A model generated the notes under the pieces. The model was given only the letters and a program-made list of their open reading frames with translations. It was not told where the DNA came from and did not search any database. From Morella rubra (lineage: Eukaryota > Streptophyta > Magnoliopsida > Fagales > Myricaceae): a stretch of DNA of 64,000 bases. The stretch is taken from contig CM025851.1 in the NCBI GenBank assembly GCA_003952965.2, positions 1,473,649-1,537,648 of the forward strand. Direction: 5' to 3'. Positions 21,352-33,213 of the stretch are shown piece by piece (within the stretch, counting starts at the first letter, position 1; each line of letters starts with the position of its first letter). A program made the translations under genes and the position numbers.

Positions 21352-24300
21352 TGAAGATGGGGTAATCGCAGTTCGGCAACGAGTCTGCCCGCAGGCGCGA
21401 GACGAGAAGAGACACGGAGAGGAAATGGGACTGCACTTGGCGTAGAAACGTGTCTAGGTTCCTTGCTGAGACTGAGAGCAACGGTTGGGCAAAGTGCAAG
21501 ACCTCGTCTTTGTTTGGGATCGAGTATTCTGTTCGTCTTCTGCCTACCTGGCACGCTGGGTCCCCACTCTAGTGGACCAATGGCGTTAACTTCGAGAAAA
21601 TAAAATAAAACAAAAACGCCATTTTTTGATAGGATGGTCTCCGTAATAGACACGTGTGTAGAGAGTTCCCATAGGTATTGGAATAAAGTGCTAAAAATTG
21701 CTTATTAACTTCTAGAAAAATATTGCTTATTTTTAAAACAAAACAAATGAAAGTGCTAAATGCTCGAACAAAATTCTGGAAGCATTTGGTTGATGCGGCG
21801 CAATCGTTTAGATAAAAGCTCAGTGGAGTCTTGGACGCGAGTTCTTCGAGCAATCCGTAGAGTTTCTTACTTTGCATTCCCCTAGTTCCGTAAGTTTCTA
21901 TCTTCTACTCCCTGTCATTTTTTCCCCTCCATCTATTATCTTCCTTTGCTCCCTGTTTGGCTGCTGAGATACCTGGGTTGCGCCATCGCGGCAGAGCTGG
22001 GATATATGTCCATGGGGCATGGAAACATCTTAAGCCACGTTGCATCACAATCCATGGGGACTTATGAGTGAAACTCTCTGGGCGCTTAAAATCTTCGTTT
22101 TGAGAAAATTTTAAGAATTCTAAAAATAGTTTGAATATTTAGGTGATGTTTGAACTTTTATTGGCATGCATGTAAAAATTGTTAAAGTTGTATTAATGTG
22201 TGTAAAAAAGGTAATGATGAGTTGTATTGGTATGCGTGTAGAATAATGTTAAAAGTATAAATTTAGAAAATTAGATTTAAATTCTTGAATTTTTAGGCAT
22301 GGGCATGTTTGTTTGCCTAAAAATTTAAGAAATTTAAATCCAACTTTTAAAATTTATACTCCTAACATTACTCCTATACGTATACGAATATAGCTCATCA
22401 TTACTTTTTTTACATACATCAATATAACTTTAACAAATTTTATAATTTTTACACGCATGCCAATAAAGCTCAAACATCACCTAAATATTCATACTATTCT
22501 TAGAATTTTCTCAAAACAAACATGCCCTAAAGAAAGTTACATTTCTTGCACTCCTAATGTGAGGTAGAGGACACCAACAAATTGTGGTTTATATATATAT
22601 ATATAAGGATTTCATAAGAAACGACAAGTTTACTACATTAATTTGCTGATGTGGAGCATGATGTGCATATTGGTAAAGATGCCGAATTTTATACCATAAT
22701 TAGAACAATAAATTTATTATACTATAATGCAACCTTATTTTACATGTATATAATCAGGATAAAGCAAGTCCACCACTTTGTATGCTGGAAAGAGGACTTG
22801 AATAGCTAAACAAAGAAAGACTAAAGATCCGGAAGCCCACCTTGCGGCACACCAAATATTTTAAATAAAAGGACATCTGAAACAGAACAAAGTACATCAT
22901 TTCTACAGAAAAAAAAATGCAGAACAGCACAATGGAAGAAAAAGGCAATTTATAATAATGGTGGACAGAAAACGCATCAATGGAGACCAAACGATAATCA
23001 TTCCTCCTTTGAGACAACAAAACAAAGTATCCGCCACCTCTCTCTGTTCTAAAGCATAGCCAGCCCAATCCACTACTTATTACTAACCCAACCCAGCAAA
23101 TAACAACAGAGCTGAATCTCTCTCCCAAGATTTCAGCAGCAGCATGTATGGCCGAAAACGCATAAGCCCAGCCTGCCCTGAGCTGCATATGCTTGTGAAC
23201 TAGACCAACGCGCTATTTCTAATTATGGATTAGAAGCCTCACGTGATATTTCTAAATATAGCTTGAAACTCTATTTCTCATTATTTTTCGCGCGAATGGA
23301 AAATTGCCATTTTTCTTTTCTTCTCTGGCTACCAGAACATTTATATCAGAAATTATTTCCACGTCAATGGATCTGGCTCATTTTGTCGTTCAATTTTGAA
23401 GATGGGCTTCTTGGCTTAAGCCTGTTCACGGGGCAAACATCTCAACGGGTGCAGTTAGGAAGCTTTTTTTAATTCACATACATTCTCTGTTTGCATATTT
23501 ATTTTTTATATCCAGTTGATTTAGAGTAAAGTCGAACATTACAGAACCATTCAATTCATCAAGCGCACCCCCTTTAAAAATGGCTTAGGTCCAAAAATAT
23601 TAATGATTAATTAAAGCAATCCATGTAGCTTATTAGAATCAGTACATAATACAATTTAGTCTAATAACAATTAGAATTACCATATTACTTTGATAACATT
23701 TATTATTATTTACAGAAATACCGGCCATTTATGTACCATACCATAATTAAAATTTTAAATTATTTTAATTAAAACCCGTTTGAATTGCTTCTGCAGTACA
23801 ATGTATGCACCTAATATAAGAATCATCGTCTACAAACAGGTCACGATTTACCAATTTAATGCGAGACTACACGCATTTCTATAATATGTTGGTAATCCAA
23901 ATATTCATAATAAAGAGAAACAGGTGGAAACTTCTTAACAATTTAGTAGAGTCCAACAATATTCCATACACCAATCTAAATAAAGAAACAAAATGCTCCG
24001 CAGCCAAAAACATTCCGTAACTGCCTAACTCTTCTGTCACTAACTCAATCCCAGCATCCACACAACCTGAGAACCGCATTGACAAAAGAAAATTAAGAAT
24101 CAATTAAAGACTCAACAAGAAAACCAATTAATTCTCAGTTATGCATCCACTCAGAAGTTTCATAAGGTGCTCACAAGATATTAAGAGTTACTCAAATACA
24201 ATTGCAAAAACTTGTGACATCCCAATGTTAACTCAAACGTTAAGCAAACACTGGACTACAAACACATACAGTGTCATCCACATAGCAATTCAAACAGATC

Positions 24301-24754
24301 AGTAAACAACAAAAGCAAAAAGACCCCTCCTTATCTCTGAACCATGAGATCTCTGTACTACAAAGACGAAATTGATCCGTTCCATAAGGTTATTACTCAG
24401 ACAAATAGAAGGAGAACATTTTAAAAAGGATTTGGAGTACACGCAAAATCTATGAAAGAGTAGCAAAATTAAGACACCACAGGGAAAAGGCTGTAGAAAG
24501 ATCTCAATACACAACAGGGAAACACAAGCATCCTCCAGATAAGAAAGCTTGAAAAGCCTAAAAAGCATTAGAACATCGGGTAGGAAGCAATCAGTGTTGA
24601 GTTTGAAAATAACTCCACATCAAAAAATTTATGCCCACAGAGCTGATTTCCTAGCTGCCTACCTAAAACATTTTTGAACCCAATTGAAAACGCACGAACA
24701 AACCAACAAAAAATTATAAGGGCATTAAATGAAGAAAAAGGGTCTAAATGTACC
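21352..24754. other. Intergenic, AT-rich; contains the long palindrome
   Basis: Apart from the near-palindrome at 22084-22530 and a (TA)n tract at about 22590-22604, no gene is supported. A 144-codon minus-strand frame at 22754-23188 lacks recognisable domains. The part closest to 24755 is probably the 3' UTR of RPL35A. Confidence 0.45.
22084..22530. mobile_element. Near-palindromic MITE-like element with ~200-bp arms
   Basis: The left arm (about 22097-22299) and right arm (about 22314-22519) are inverted copies with scattered mismatches. The loop is about 14 bases (22300-22313), flanked by the perfect core TTTTTAGGCA / TGCCTAAAAA. Shared landmarks include TATTTAGGTGATGTTTGA, TTGGCATGC and AATGATGAG on one arm, each mirrored in the other. 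GGGCATGTTTG occurs at the loop and, inverted, at the right end, where the element borders TAA. This points to a Tourist/Harbinger-like foldback MITE. The left terminus is degraded (CTTAAAATCTTCG). It has no coding capacity. A transcript through it would form a long hairpin. Confidence 0.75.
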
Positions 24755-25916
24755 TCATATATTGCTGGGGTACATGAAAACCCTAACTCTAGCTCCCTGC
24801 AAAACGACCAAAACAGATAAACTCAGAAGCCTCTTCATAAAAACCCATTTCTAAATACAAAAATGATATAAGCTTTACAATACCATGGATTTTGGTGGAA
24901 GATTCGACTTGAACTTAGCACGAACAACACCACTGTTACCATGAGCCCTAGTCACCTTACCCCAAATGCAGCGATAGTGACTTCCATTCTTCTTCACCTT
25001 CGCCTTATAGATATAAGCCATGCGCTTGCCAGCGTACCATGCGACCTCCTCTTTGGTATTCACCCCCTCAATCTGAATCAGGGAAGTGCTTGGGTACTGG
25101 TTTGACTTTGACCTGGCCCATCAACCCCATCAAACATTCAAACACTATACTAATCAACAGCTTCCATAAGAAACATCCGAAATTAAGTTTACCAGCTGAG
25201 AAGATGCATGTAAATCACAAAACCACAGAACAAGCTTGTAACAAACTTTTCAAGAATTTGATGTAAACTAATGGAAATTGAAATGTAACAAATGTTTTGG
25301 CTTATCCCAGTAGCCACACTCCAAATGAACAAGCTTTTACTGAGATATTTTGTCTGGATGATTTCTACAATTATTACATAGCTCGGCCCAACTCAACAGC
25401 TAAGCTAAGCTAAGGAAATGTAACTGATAGTTAAGCTTCTAACAGCCCAACGAATAGCCCAACTAACTCAATCCCTTTGTCACCTATTTGTTATTCACTA
25501 CCCCGGGAGTTCTTAGAAAACAGTCAACCAGAAAAACCTCGTTTTCTTTGCTTTTATCTCTTAGCACCCAAACTGTAAGTAGAACCTTCTTAAACAACCC
25601 GGTACGCGAAGAGAGAGTACCTACGATCTATCTAACACATCCATACACCAAAAACCTCGTAACAGAAACCAGAACGGAAGCATAAAAGAAAACAAATCGA
25701 TCACAATATAAGTAGAAGGAAATAAAGTCCTATTACCTCTTGTATCCGAGGATTGTTCCCCTAACATAAAGTCTGCCAAGAAAAACAAGACCAAAAACGA
25801 AATATTAGCCAAAATCTATTGGCATTAAGTTAAAGTACTTGACTGGAACTATAGATTTTAGAGAAAAACAAGCATGGAAATAAGGACCTGACTCGCTCTC
25901 CTTGGCGTCCCTTCAT
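24755..25916 (-). CDS. RPL35A: Large ribosomal subunit protein eL33 (60S L35a)
   Basis: Four exons (25888-25916, 25737-25772, 24884-25112, 24755-24796) join in frame to 111 residues, close to the usual plant length of 111-112. The sequence runs [22 protein letters not shown], then the highly conserved [20 protein letters not shown] and [20 protein letters not shown], and ends RVFMYPSNI. This matches eL33 throughout, a protein of the cytosolic 60S subunit. Introns are GT/AG, and the very short first coding exon is usual in plant ribosomal protein genes. A pyrimidine-rich leader probably lies above 25916. The 625-bp intron 2 and the others show no clear snoRNA boxes. Confidence 0.97.
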
Positions 25917-26667
25917 CTTCGCTTTGGAGGCGCTCTAGCTCGAGGACCTGAAACCCTAATAGGCTAACAACAGCGATTCGACCATTCGCCCATTTACACA
26001 AGATTGGTTTATAGACCAGATCCGGAATAAGTTTACTAAAGAAAGGCTGGGTGCGAACCAGCACAAGCCCAATCCTTCCTTGAGCAGTATATATTTGGAA
26101 TGGGCCGACTACGCACAGCCTCAAACGTTTCTTGAGCACGATATATTTGTGCTATTGCTATATATGGATTAGAAGCCCAACGTCATACTGTAAAAAATGA
26201 CTCGTAACTATTTTTCTTTACTTTTTAGTGAAGAGTATCTAAAGGATTCTAATCCATAAAACATTGGATTTTTAATTTTTCTTTTTTAAGACTAACTTGA
26301 ACATTGGGTTCGACACCCGTTGGCCTGTTTATGTCCAAATTGACAGAAATTTTTAAGCGCAAAATTCAAAGGCCAACACCAAATCTATTTTGCGCATATG
26401 GATATACCACAATCGCGTGGTTTGGAGCAGTAGAGGTGAATAATGAAGTGCCTATTACTATGAGGTGCCACAATGGGCCCTAAAAATTGCCATATATGCA
26501 GTTTACATAGCTATAAATGGCTCAGAAAAAAACACGAAAACACAGCTATAAATAACGGAATGGGGGGCCCAAAACGCCCAAAACAAGAATGAAGGAATGG
26601 GTGTTGCCGTGTTGGTATAATATACGGGTGGAGGCTGGAGCCATCTGCCGGATCAAGACCCCCAGTT
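25917..26667. other. Intergenic: RPL35A promoter side and fucosyltransferase 3' side
   Basis: Both flanking genes run on the minus strand, so this spacer holds the RPL35A promoter and the 3' UTR of the O-fucosyltransferase gene. Short frames here have no recognisable domain. Confidence 0.4.
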
Positions 26668-29409
26668 CTATATTCTCAAGACCGAATTTGGGCTGAATAC
26701 CAGGCCTACTTTTCGGTTCTTGTTCGCTGCTTTGGACCTGTCGCAAATGCAACCGGGAAAAGGATTGGCATAGAAGTTCTCCTCTTGTCTAGGGGAAGCT
26801 CCAGCAAGCCTAGGATATGGCGCTCCAATTCTGTTTCTATGTAAGCTCTTGACCTTGGATGAAAAACCCTCCCAAGAGATCCGTCCCTCGTCCAAATCAT
26901 CGATCAACTTCACAAAATTTTGTCTGCAATGTGATGACATACATAACATCCATTAGTATGCATCACGACCAAATTAATATGTTCATAGTTATCTATGAGA
27001 AGATTCAAGTTCAAAGCATAGGCTATAAGTTGTACACACTTGTCAGGGCTGATGGTTTTCCGGAAACCTTCGAATCTCCTGTGACCCTGAACTGTCTTGG
27101 CCATATTTCCATCGTAGGTGTAAACAAAAACATCACTTTCTAATGCTACAAGGTAGTCCAGGGCAGCAAGCTGGTTCTGGCAGTGTTCAATAGGTTCTAA
27201 CTCTTCCTCTGTAGCTAAACTGAAGTGGGAGAAGACATTGGGATACATTGCTTTCAGCGGTCTGATCCGATTTTCGCCATAAATCGTGCCCGCAACCAGG
27301 TAAATGATGGTGTCAGAAGGATAACCAATTGCCTCGAGGAGCATACCAACCTCTCTTGGGGTCATGGGGCACGATCCTTGTTGTCGTCGCTCTCTGCCAT
27401 CAATCTCTTTGTCCTTCCAATGTGGGACGCTATACCTCAGTTTTCGGAGCTCCTTGGCTTCACTACGGGTAAGATTGTGATCGCAGCCTGTGAAAGCAAG
27501 CATGTCCTTTTCATATCTGCAATTTACTTTTTCTACTCAGCGGAATTGGAGAGTGAAAGACAAATACGAAGTGGCAAAGTCCATAATTTCATACCTTAAA
27601 TGAAGTGCAATATATTTGGTACTTTTATTCCTAAGCCTATTGGCCAACTTCTTTGCGAGATCTTCTATTTTGGTGGTGAACCTGAGTGCCTCATACATTG
27701 CACGACAGCGAAGCCTTTGAATCGAACTAGCAAGACCATTGTTGATGAGACGGGAATCAACATTGGTAAACTTGATCACCTTGTGTTTCTTTAACAATGA
27801 AAGCATCTCTTCTCTATAATAACTAGGCTGCATGAAAATAGGCAGCCTTCACTAAATTCCAGAACCAATACATCTACTTTGTCAGAGAAGGCATCGTTAA
27901 TATCTGTCAATGTATTCTGTACCTTGGACCAAGAAACTGGACGCTTGGTGAGGGGCTTCACGGAAGCAAGCTGTTGTGGGAGAGACTCTACAATATTGAT
28001 ATCACCTTTCAGAACTTCAATGAAATTGCCCCAGTTGAAAATGTCTTTAAAGTCACTGAGGCAATCAAGGTTGAACCACAAGGAAATGAGGACCTTAATT
28101 TGCACCAATCTATATAAATTAACATATTGGAGCCCAGTATGATCAAGTATCCACACCTTGGATCTGTCCAAAACGAACCATGATCTAAAGAAGGAAGAAC
28201 CAAAGTGGCATTCATAATCTTTGCCACGGCAACCATGTCACTTATCTGCATTTTGATTGTTGCAGAAGAAAAGCATGGAGGACAATGGAATTGAGAGATG
28301 TAGAAATAGAAGAATTTCTATGGATGACAAATACAAAAAGTTCAAAAATACAGATGCCTACCCCTGTTTTCATTTGATTCAATCCCCCGTTGGCATGAAC
28401 TAGAATATAACCATTTGTGGCATTAACATCCTCTGGAACAAACACAATACTTGCAAATTAAAACAATTACAGATGTTGATAAAAAAAATATTGGTTGGAA
28501 ATGAAATTTCCTGGACATACTTATTTCCTTTGCCGATGTGTTAATACATTTATAGTAGTTGGTACTATCTGGCTGCATCCAAATCTCGGAATGCTGGCTA
28601 GCAGACATAAAAACAAAATTGGGATCAATACCAAAGGTAGCTGAAAATTAGACCTCAATTGTCTTATGAATACTACATTAACAAATTAGTCAGCAAAACA
28701 TCACAATAATCAAAGCAATTGAGTAAACGACTCCCTTTATCAATTTAATAGATGAATCAACATCATTAAACTGGTAGTTGTGTCCGCCTTGTGTCATTTC
28801 ATGAGGAATAATGCTAATTCTTCTGACCTATCAGACAACTACAGAAGTATCTATGTATCTGTATATAAACTCGAGCATAATTAATAAAGACATAGATTTA
28901 CAACTATGGATGGAATTATTCAGCAGATAGTAAGTCTTCAGAGGCTCTTGGAAAAGCATAGTATATAAATATATTTTTCCTTTACATTGCAGGAATTCCT
29001 TCCTGACCCATCTTCCCTGCTTTCTAACAACTTACGAAAACGGGCTGACCGGGAACTTCCCTGGTGACAATATCTGCGGACCGCTACTCGCGTTCTCTTC
29101 CTCGATCACAGCATGATTGGTAATTATTGATTTATCCTTAACCTTGGTTCGAAAACCATTCTCCACCATACTGAACTCGTGAAGTGTACTTATCAAGGCA
29201 AACTTTGCTAGCAGGGAAAGAAAACCCAGAAGTATCAAGCCCCCGTAAAGCCGACGGCCAGGCCTCAACAACTGAGTATAATGCGGCACTTTCCTTCGAA
29301 AGTACACATTCCTTTTCGTTCCTACTCCAAAAACGTCTTGTCTTTCCGTGCTTTCAAACATACGCCTTCTCGTCAGGAAGTGAAAGAATCTATCTGTAGC
29401 CCTTGACAT
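26668..29409 (-). CDS. Plant O-fucosyltransferase family protein (PF10250), type II Golgi membrane enzyme
   Basis: Eight exons (29036-29409, 28521-28597, 28362-28432, 28157-28245, 27923-28055, 27595-27827, 27040-27516, 26668-26923) join in frame to 569 residues. A basic cytosolic tail of ~53 residues precedes one membrane segment (about 54-74), then a stem and the GDP-fucose O-fucosyltransferase domain. Family motifs in order are HANGGLNQ (about residue 165), [45 protein letters not shown], and the C-terminal [14 protein letters not shown]...[15 protein letters not shown]. The DUF246/GT65-GT106 superfamily includes protein O-fucosyltransferases and pectin/rhamnose transferases, so donor and acceptor cannot be assigned. 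The Golgi lumen is the expected site. The ATG is followed by a short Arg-rich tail, as in relatives. It is divergent from YOS1 across a shared spacer. Confidence 0.93.
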
Positions 29410-31407
29410 GGAGATAGAAAGAGATAGTCAGAGAGGAGACAAAGACAGAGACTTGGTGGCGAAGGAGATGGTAGCTACTTTTTCTCTGTGCATTTTTGCA
29501 ATCAGCCATTTTCGGTGGTTCTGTGAAATCATGGGAGCGAAATATAAGGCGAATGGGACTCGGGAGTTTTTGCGAATGGCTAAATATAAGAGCCGTACGT
29601 CAACACCTAAAGAATAAAAGCTAACAAGCACTTCCGGACTAAAACAACATATTAATTACGATGTATAAATGCTGTCCCTCCAACTGGCACATTCTAATCC
29701 CACATCCACAATAATTGGCAAACAAACAAAAGGTAATTTGAGGATGAAACGTTTGTTCATGCTGTTTATCTATTGAGATAATTTCGATTTTTCAAATTTC
29801 AAAATTTTAGTAAGATTTTCTTATTAATCCCCTGATTTTGAGAGATCAAGGAAGTGCAAAAAACAAGTTGATAAAGATAAGTGGGCATCTTCAAGAATTA
29901 AAATTGCAGTTTTGTTATTTCATAAAATTAAGTACTTACTTCAAGGACCCTACTTTTGTTTGTGCCGACGTAGGCGCTTGTAACAAAGATCCCGTGCGGC
30001 GATTATTTTGATGGGCTCATGCGGTCGACAGGGGCGTTTATGTGAATCCAAAAAGATTGTGTCTAGGGCCCGACGCCCGTGGCCGAATTGCGTACTCAAG
30101 CTGTCAAACCCATAGGCGGAAAAATTGTCTATGTTTGGTGAGAGGCCCAATTCCAAAGCCCGATAGGGACTGATATTAATAAGGGGAGCGGCTCACCTCC
30201 CGTCTGGGAGTGTGCAGTTTCCTGCCGTTTTTAGATAGATGGAGGACCCGTGTCAAAAGACTCAAATCTATGGGTATGGTGTTTGTCAGGTCACTCTGAT
30301 TCAATCTAAGAGTCCGGTCTTCGCCACGTCGCCCCTCCTGGCATGAATCCTATCGTTAACACCGTTAACATCACTGTTGCTCCACCGTCTACCCTTCATT
30401 CGCACTACGTTAACCCGGAAACCAAAAGCGGCCGTTTCCAACCCCACCCCTCCTTTTTGGTCTCGGCGAAGCTTCTACTCCAGATTCCGACTTCGATCCT
30501 TTCCAAAACCGAGCCTTTTCGGAGATCAGGTTCCACTATCAGGTCCGTAACGATAAAAAAAAAGAAGAAGAAAGTTTCCTTTTTGTGCCCCTATTCCTCT
30601 AGAATCACATATTTGTCTGGTAATCTATCTTCCTAAGTTTGTTTGATTTTCAGATTGTTTCATGGTTTCGGTAATTTCCTTAGGATTTTCATTTTTGGGT
30701 TTCTTGAGCAGTTCTCGCTCGCATTTGTATCTCTCACAATCAGGCTCTTACTTCCGTTAAGTCATTAGTTACATTTTCCTTCTGAATTGTTAGAATTTGG
30801 GTCCTCTTTGTTGTGGGGAATCCATTGAGATGAGATTTTAACAAGAAGGGTAAAAGGAATGTGGTGTCTGTTGTCATAAAGGATCTATTTGGTGTTTGGG
30901 AAATGTACTTTTTTAGAGCTGGATTGGGAATAGTGAGCTGTGGTTTTTGGCGCAGTATAGATAATGTAATACGTAATCCGGGATTCCTTGGAATAACTGA
31001 AAATTGTTGTGATGATTTGAGTGGTGAACACTCCAATTATGAACATGGATACATTAGTTTCCTTCACGTTGAAAAGTCTTTTTGTAGGCCATTGAGTTGA
31101 ATTCATAAATGTATTCCGTCCTGACACCACAAAAAAATTGTCATGTTTTCGATGCTTAGGGAACTGAATCACAAACAACAGTTACGAAAGTATGAGATCC
31201 GATTTTTTTTATGGGTTACATGGTCAAATTCTTCCCCGTTCGTTTCTTTCTGTCACGTCAGTTCAACAGATGCAAAGAATATTTTCTGAATGCTCTTCCT
31301 TAGCAGTGTAGGTATAAAATACAAGAGGGAGGGATGATTGGGTGAAGAAGGCCTTCCAATTGAAGTATGTGAAGGTTTCTAATATAAATTTTTAATCATA
31401 CAGGAAA
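29410..31407. other. Divergent spacer of O-fucosyltransferase and YOS1, with YOS1 leader; source of inverted repeats
   Basis: The two genes are transcribed away from this 2-kb region. Bases 29608-30178 occur again in inverted orientation at 36739-37011, 40205-40571 and 40589-42034. From about 30340 the sequence looks like YOS1 leader, with a possible donor TCTG|GTAATC near 30618 and an acceptor CATACAG ending at 31403, four bases before the YOS1 ATG. The spacer itself has no convincing coding frame. Confidence 0.6.
29608..30178 (+). repeat. Master copy of an inverted spacer repeat
   Basis: The segment runs across the O-fucosyltransferase-YOS1 spacer. Its reverse complement is found beside both ProT copies. 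Bases 29688-29949 match 36739-37011 inverted, 29608-29955 match 40205-40571 inverted, and 29951-30178 match 40589-42034 inverted but interrupted. Identity is near-perfect over the 29690-29930 core. Confidence 0.85.
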
Positions 31408-31641
31408 ATGGGTTTATGGACATTATTGGAGGGATGTTTACTTCTTGCAAATGCATTGGCGATATTAAATGAGGACCGCTTCCTGTCTCCTAGAGGATGG
31501 AGCTTCTCAGAATTCTCAGGGGGCAAGACGAAATCTTTTAAGGGGCAGCTTATAGGTCTCATTTATGCAACTCAGTACTTAAGAGTTCCTCTTATTCTGC
31601 TAAACTCCATCTGCATAATTGTAAAGCTGGTATCTGGGTGA
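31408..31641 (+). CDS. YOS1: Yos1-like protein (IER3IP1 homologue), ER-Golgi transport
   Basis: A single coding exon gives 77 residues. MGLWTLLEGCLLLANALAILNEDRFLSPRGW and the following KSFKGQLIGLIYATQYLRVPLILLN match the Yos1/IER3IP1 family (PF08571) almost throughout, at the usual length. There are two hydrophobic segments, residues about 3-20 and 47-75. In yeast Yos1 binds Yip1-Yif1 and is needed for COPII vesicle traffic from ER to Golgi; that role is family knowledge. An intron acceptor ends four bases before the ATG, so the leader is spliced. It is a complete gene, easily missed because of its size. Confidence 0.95.
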   Translation: MGLWTLLEGCLLLANALAILNEDRFLSPRGWSFSEFSGGKTKSFKGQLIGLIYATQYLRVPLILLNSICIIVKLVSG

Positions 31642-33213
31642 TACCATCCACGGTAATGTGCGACTTCATCCTGGCCTGGGATTTTTCTTTTATTTAAGTA
31701 TGACTTGGACAAATGTTCACCGGTATTACTTTGGAAGTAACAAGTATATACTATGTGTGATGAAGACAAAATTTTCTGTTGTATTTTTGAGGAATTGAGT
31801 ATTGATGTGTCTTACAACCAGCAGACTTGCATCATATGATCCTGAAAATTCAGATCTTTAGCTTTCCTGTGAAAAAGAACCTTACTGGTGACGAGTAGGA
31901 TATACATTGTTGCTTGAATGGTGTTTAAGACAAATGTAAACTGGAAGTGAAACTCCTTCAGTGTGAATTTGTGGCATGAACAGCACTCAAAAAAATGATT
32001 GTTTACCTGTGAAAAATATGTTGCTAAGAATCAATAATGGTAGCAGCATCCACTTTTAAGATTATTGGGTGTGCATTGCTGTTTCTACTGCCTGCCAAAA
32101 CATGGGCTTAGAAATGAAAAGACCCTCTATCTTCAGTGTAATGATGGACCAGATGGTTTTCAATTTTTGAATGGAAAGATTTGTTCAACGAATAGAGAAG
32201 CATCTATATTGAGTCTCTCATACGTTACCTCTTTGGTCCTTTATTTTCCATTGCCTTTCTGTTCACCCCTTTCTTTCATAGTTTTCTTCTCTGGCGTGTC
32301 TGCTAACTCGTTTTCTTGATGTTTTAAAAATGTTGACATCTTATTATTTTCTTGTGCTGTGATGATTATAAGTATATGGATACAACTTGACGGAGGGTGC
32401 ATGATTTTCAGTTTATGAATGGTTGCAGATTTCATGGTCCAATAGTGATGGGAAGGTTGAAGAATTTGGTGTATCGTCTTCTCCTTCTTCTTTATTTTTT
32501 GCGGCAGGGAAGGGGAGGATCAGAAAAATCAAGGAACTCTTTTAGTGGAGATGATCCTTTTATACATTTGTCATTAGCAGGCTGTAGTTCCGCTTTAATG
32601 ACAATTCTAGGTTACAGAATGAGGTAGTTGTGAATCTTGTTGAATGGTACTGTTTGGTTTTTGCATTTTGTTGAAATTGCAATGCAAGCTGTGATTCAAG
32701 GACGGTAAACGCATTTTTTACACTGCGAAAAAAATCAAAACCCTGAATGCATAGCTTCTGGTAGTCTGTTGGTGGTGCGATAAGCCCCTCCCTCCCAACT
32801 CATGAATTATGCGGATTATATGCAGTGTTTTGGGTAAGGGTATTATTTGCCCAATGAGTCTGAGGTAAGAGTATTTCGCAGCGTGATTAAAAAACAAAAA
32901 AAAGTTTGGCCGGAAGTGAAGACAACCTTCCATTTAATAGATAATGTCAAAACAATTGCCTCTACAAAAGGGTTGGCGCGTTCTGAAATGGATGCCGAAA
33001 CACAGTCACTAGTACCAGGCAAACAAGCCTGGATCAAGGTACTATAAATTGGAAAGGAATCACGTTTGAATGGGAAGGCTATGGCTTTCTGCAAATAAAG
33101 CCTCAAGCCTAATAATTCCAACTTGTGAGGCGTAAAATGTGGGAAAATTTTTAAACCGAGAACCCAAAAGAGAGAAAGAAAGAAGTAGAAGAAGAACTTG
33201 AGAAAAGGCGTCA
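31642..33213. other. Convergent spacer between YOS1 and ProT
   Basis: It contains the 3' UTRs of the plus-strand YOS1 and minus-strand ProT genes. Several short frames (for example 32065-32319) show no family resemblance. No repeat shared with the rest of the window was noticed. Confidence 0.4.

Noticed and set aside
22754-23188. 144-codon minus-strand frame with a true ATG
   Set aside because: No recognisable domain, no splice partner, hydrophobic low-information sequence in AT-rich intergenic DNA; most likely chance.
26300-26330. tRNA T-loop-like string GGGTTCGACACCC
   Set aside because: No acceptor stem, D-arm or anticodon arm could be placed around it.
31642-33213. Short frames downstream of YOS1 (32065-32319, 32397-32627)
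   Set aside because: No family resemblance and no consistent splice sites; treated as UTR or spacer.
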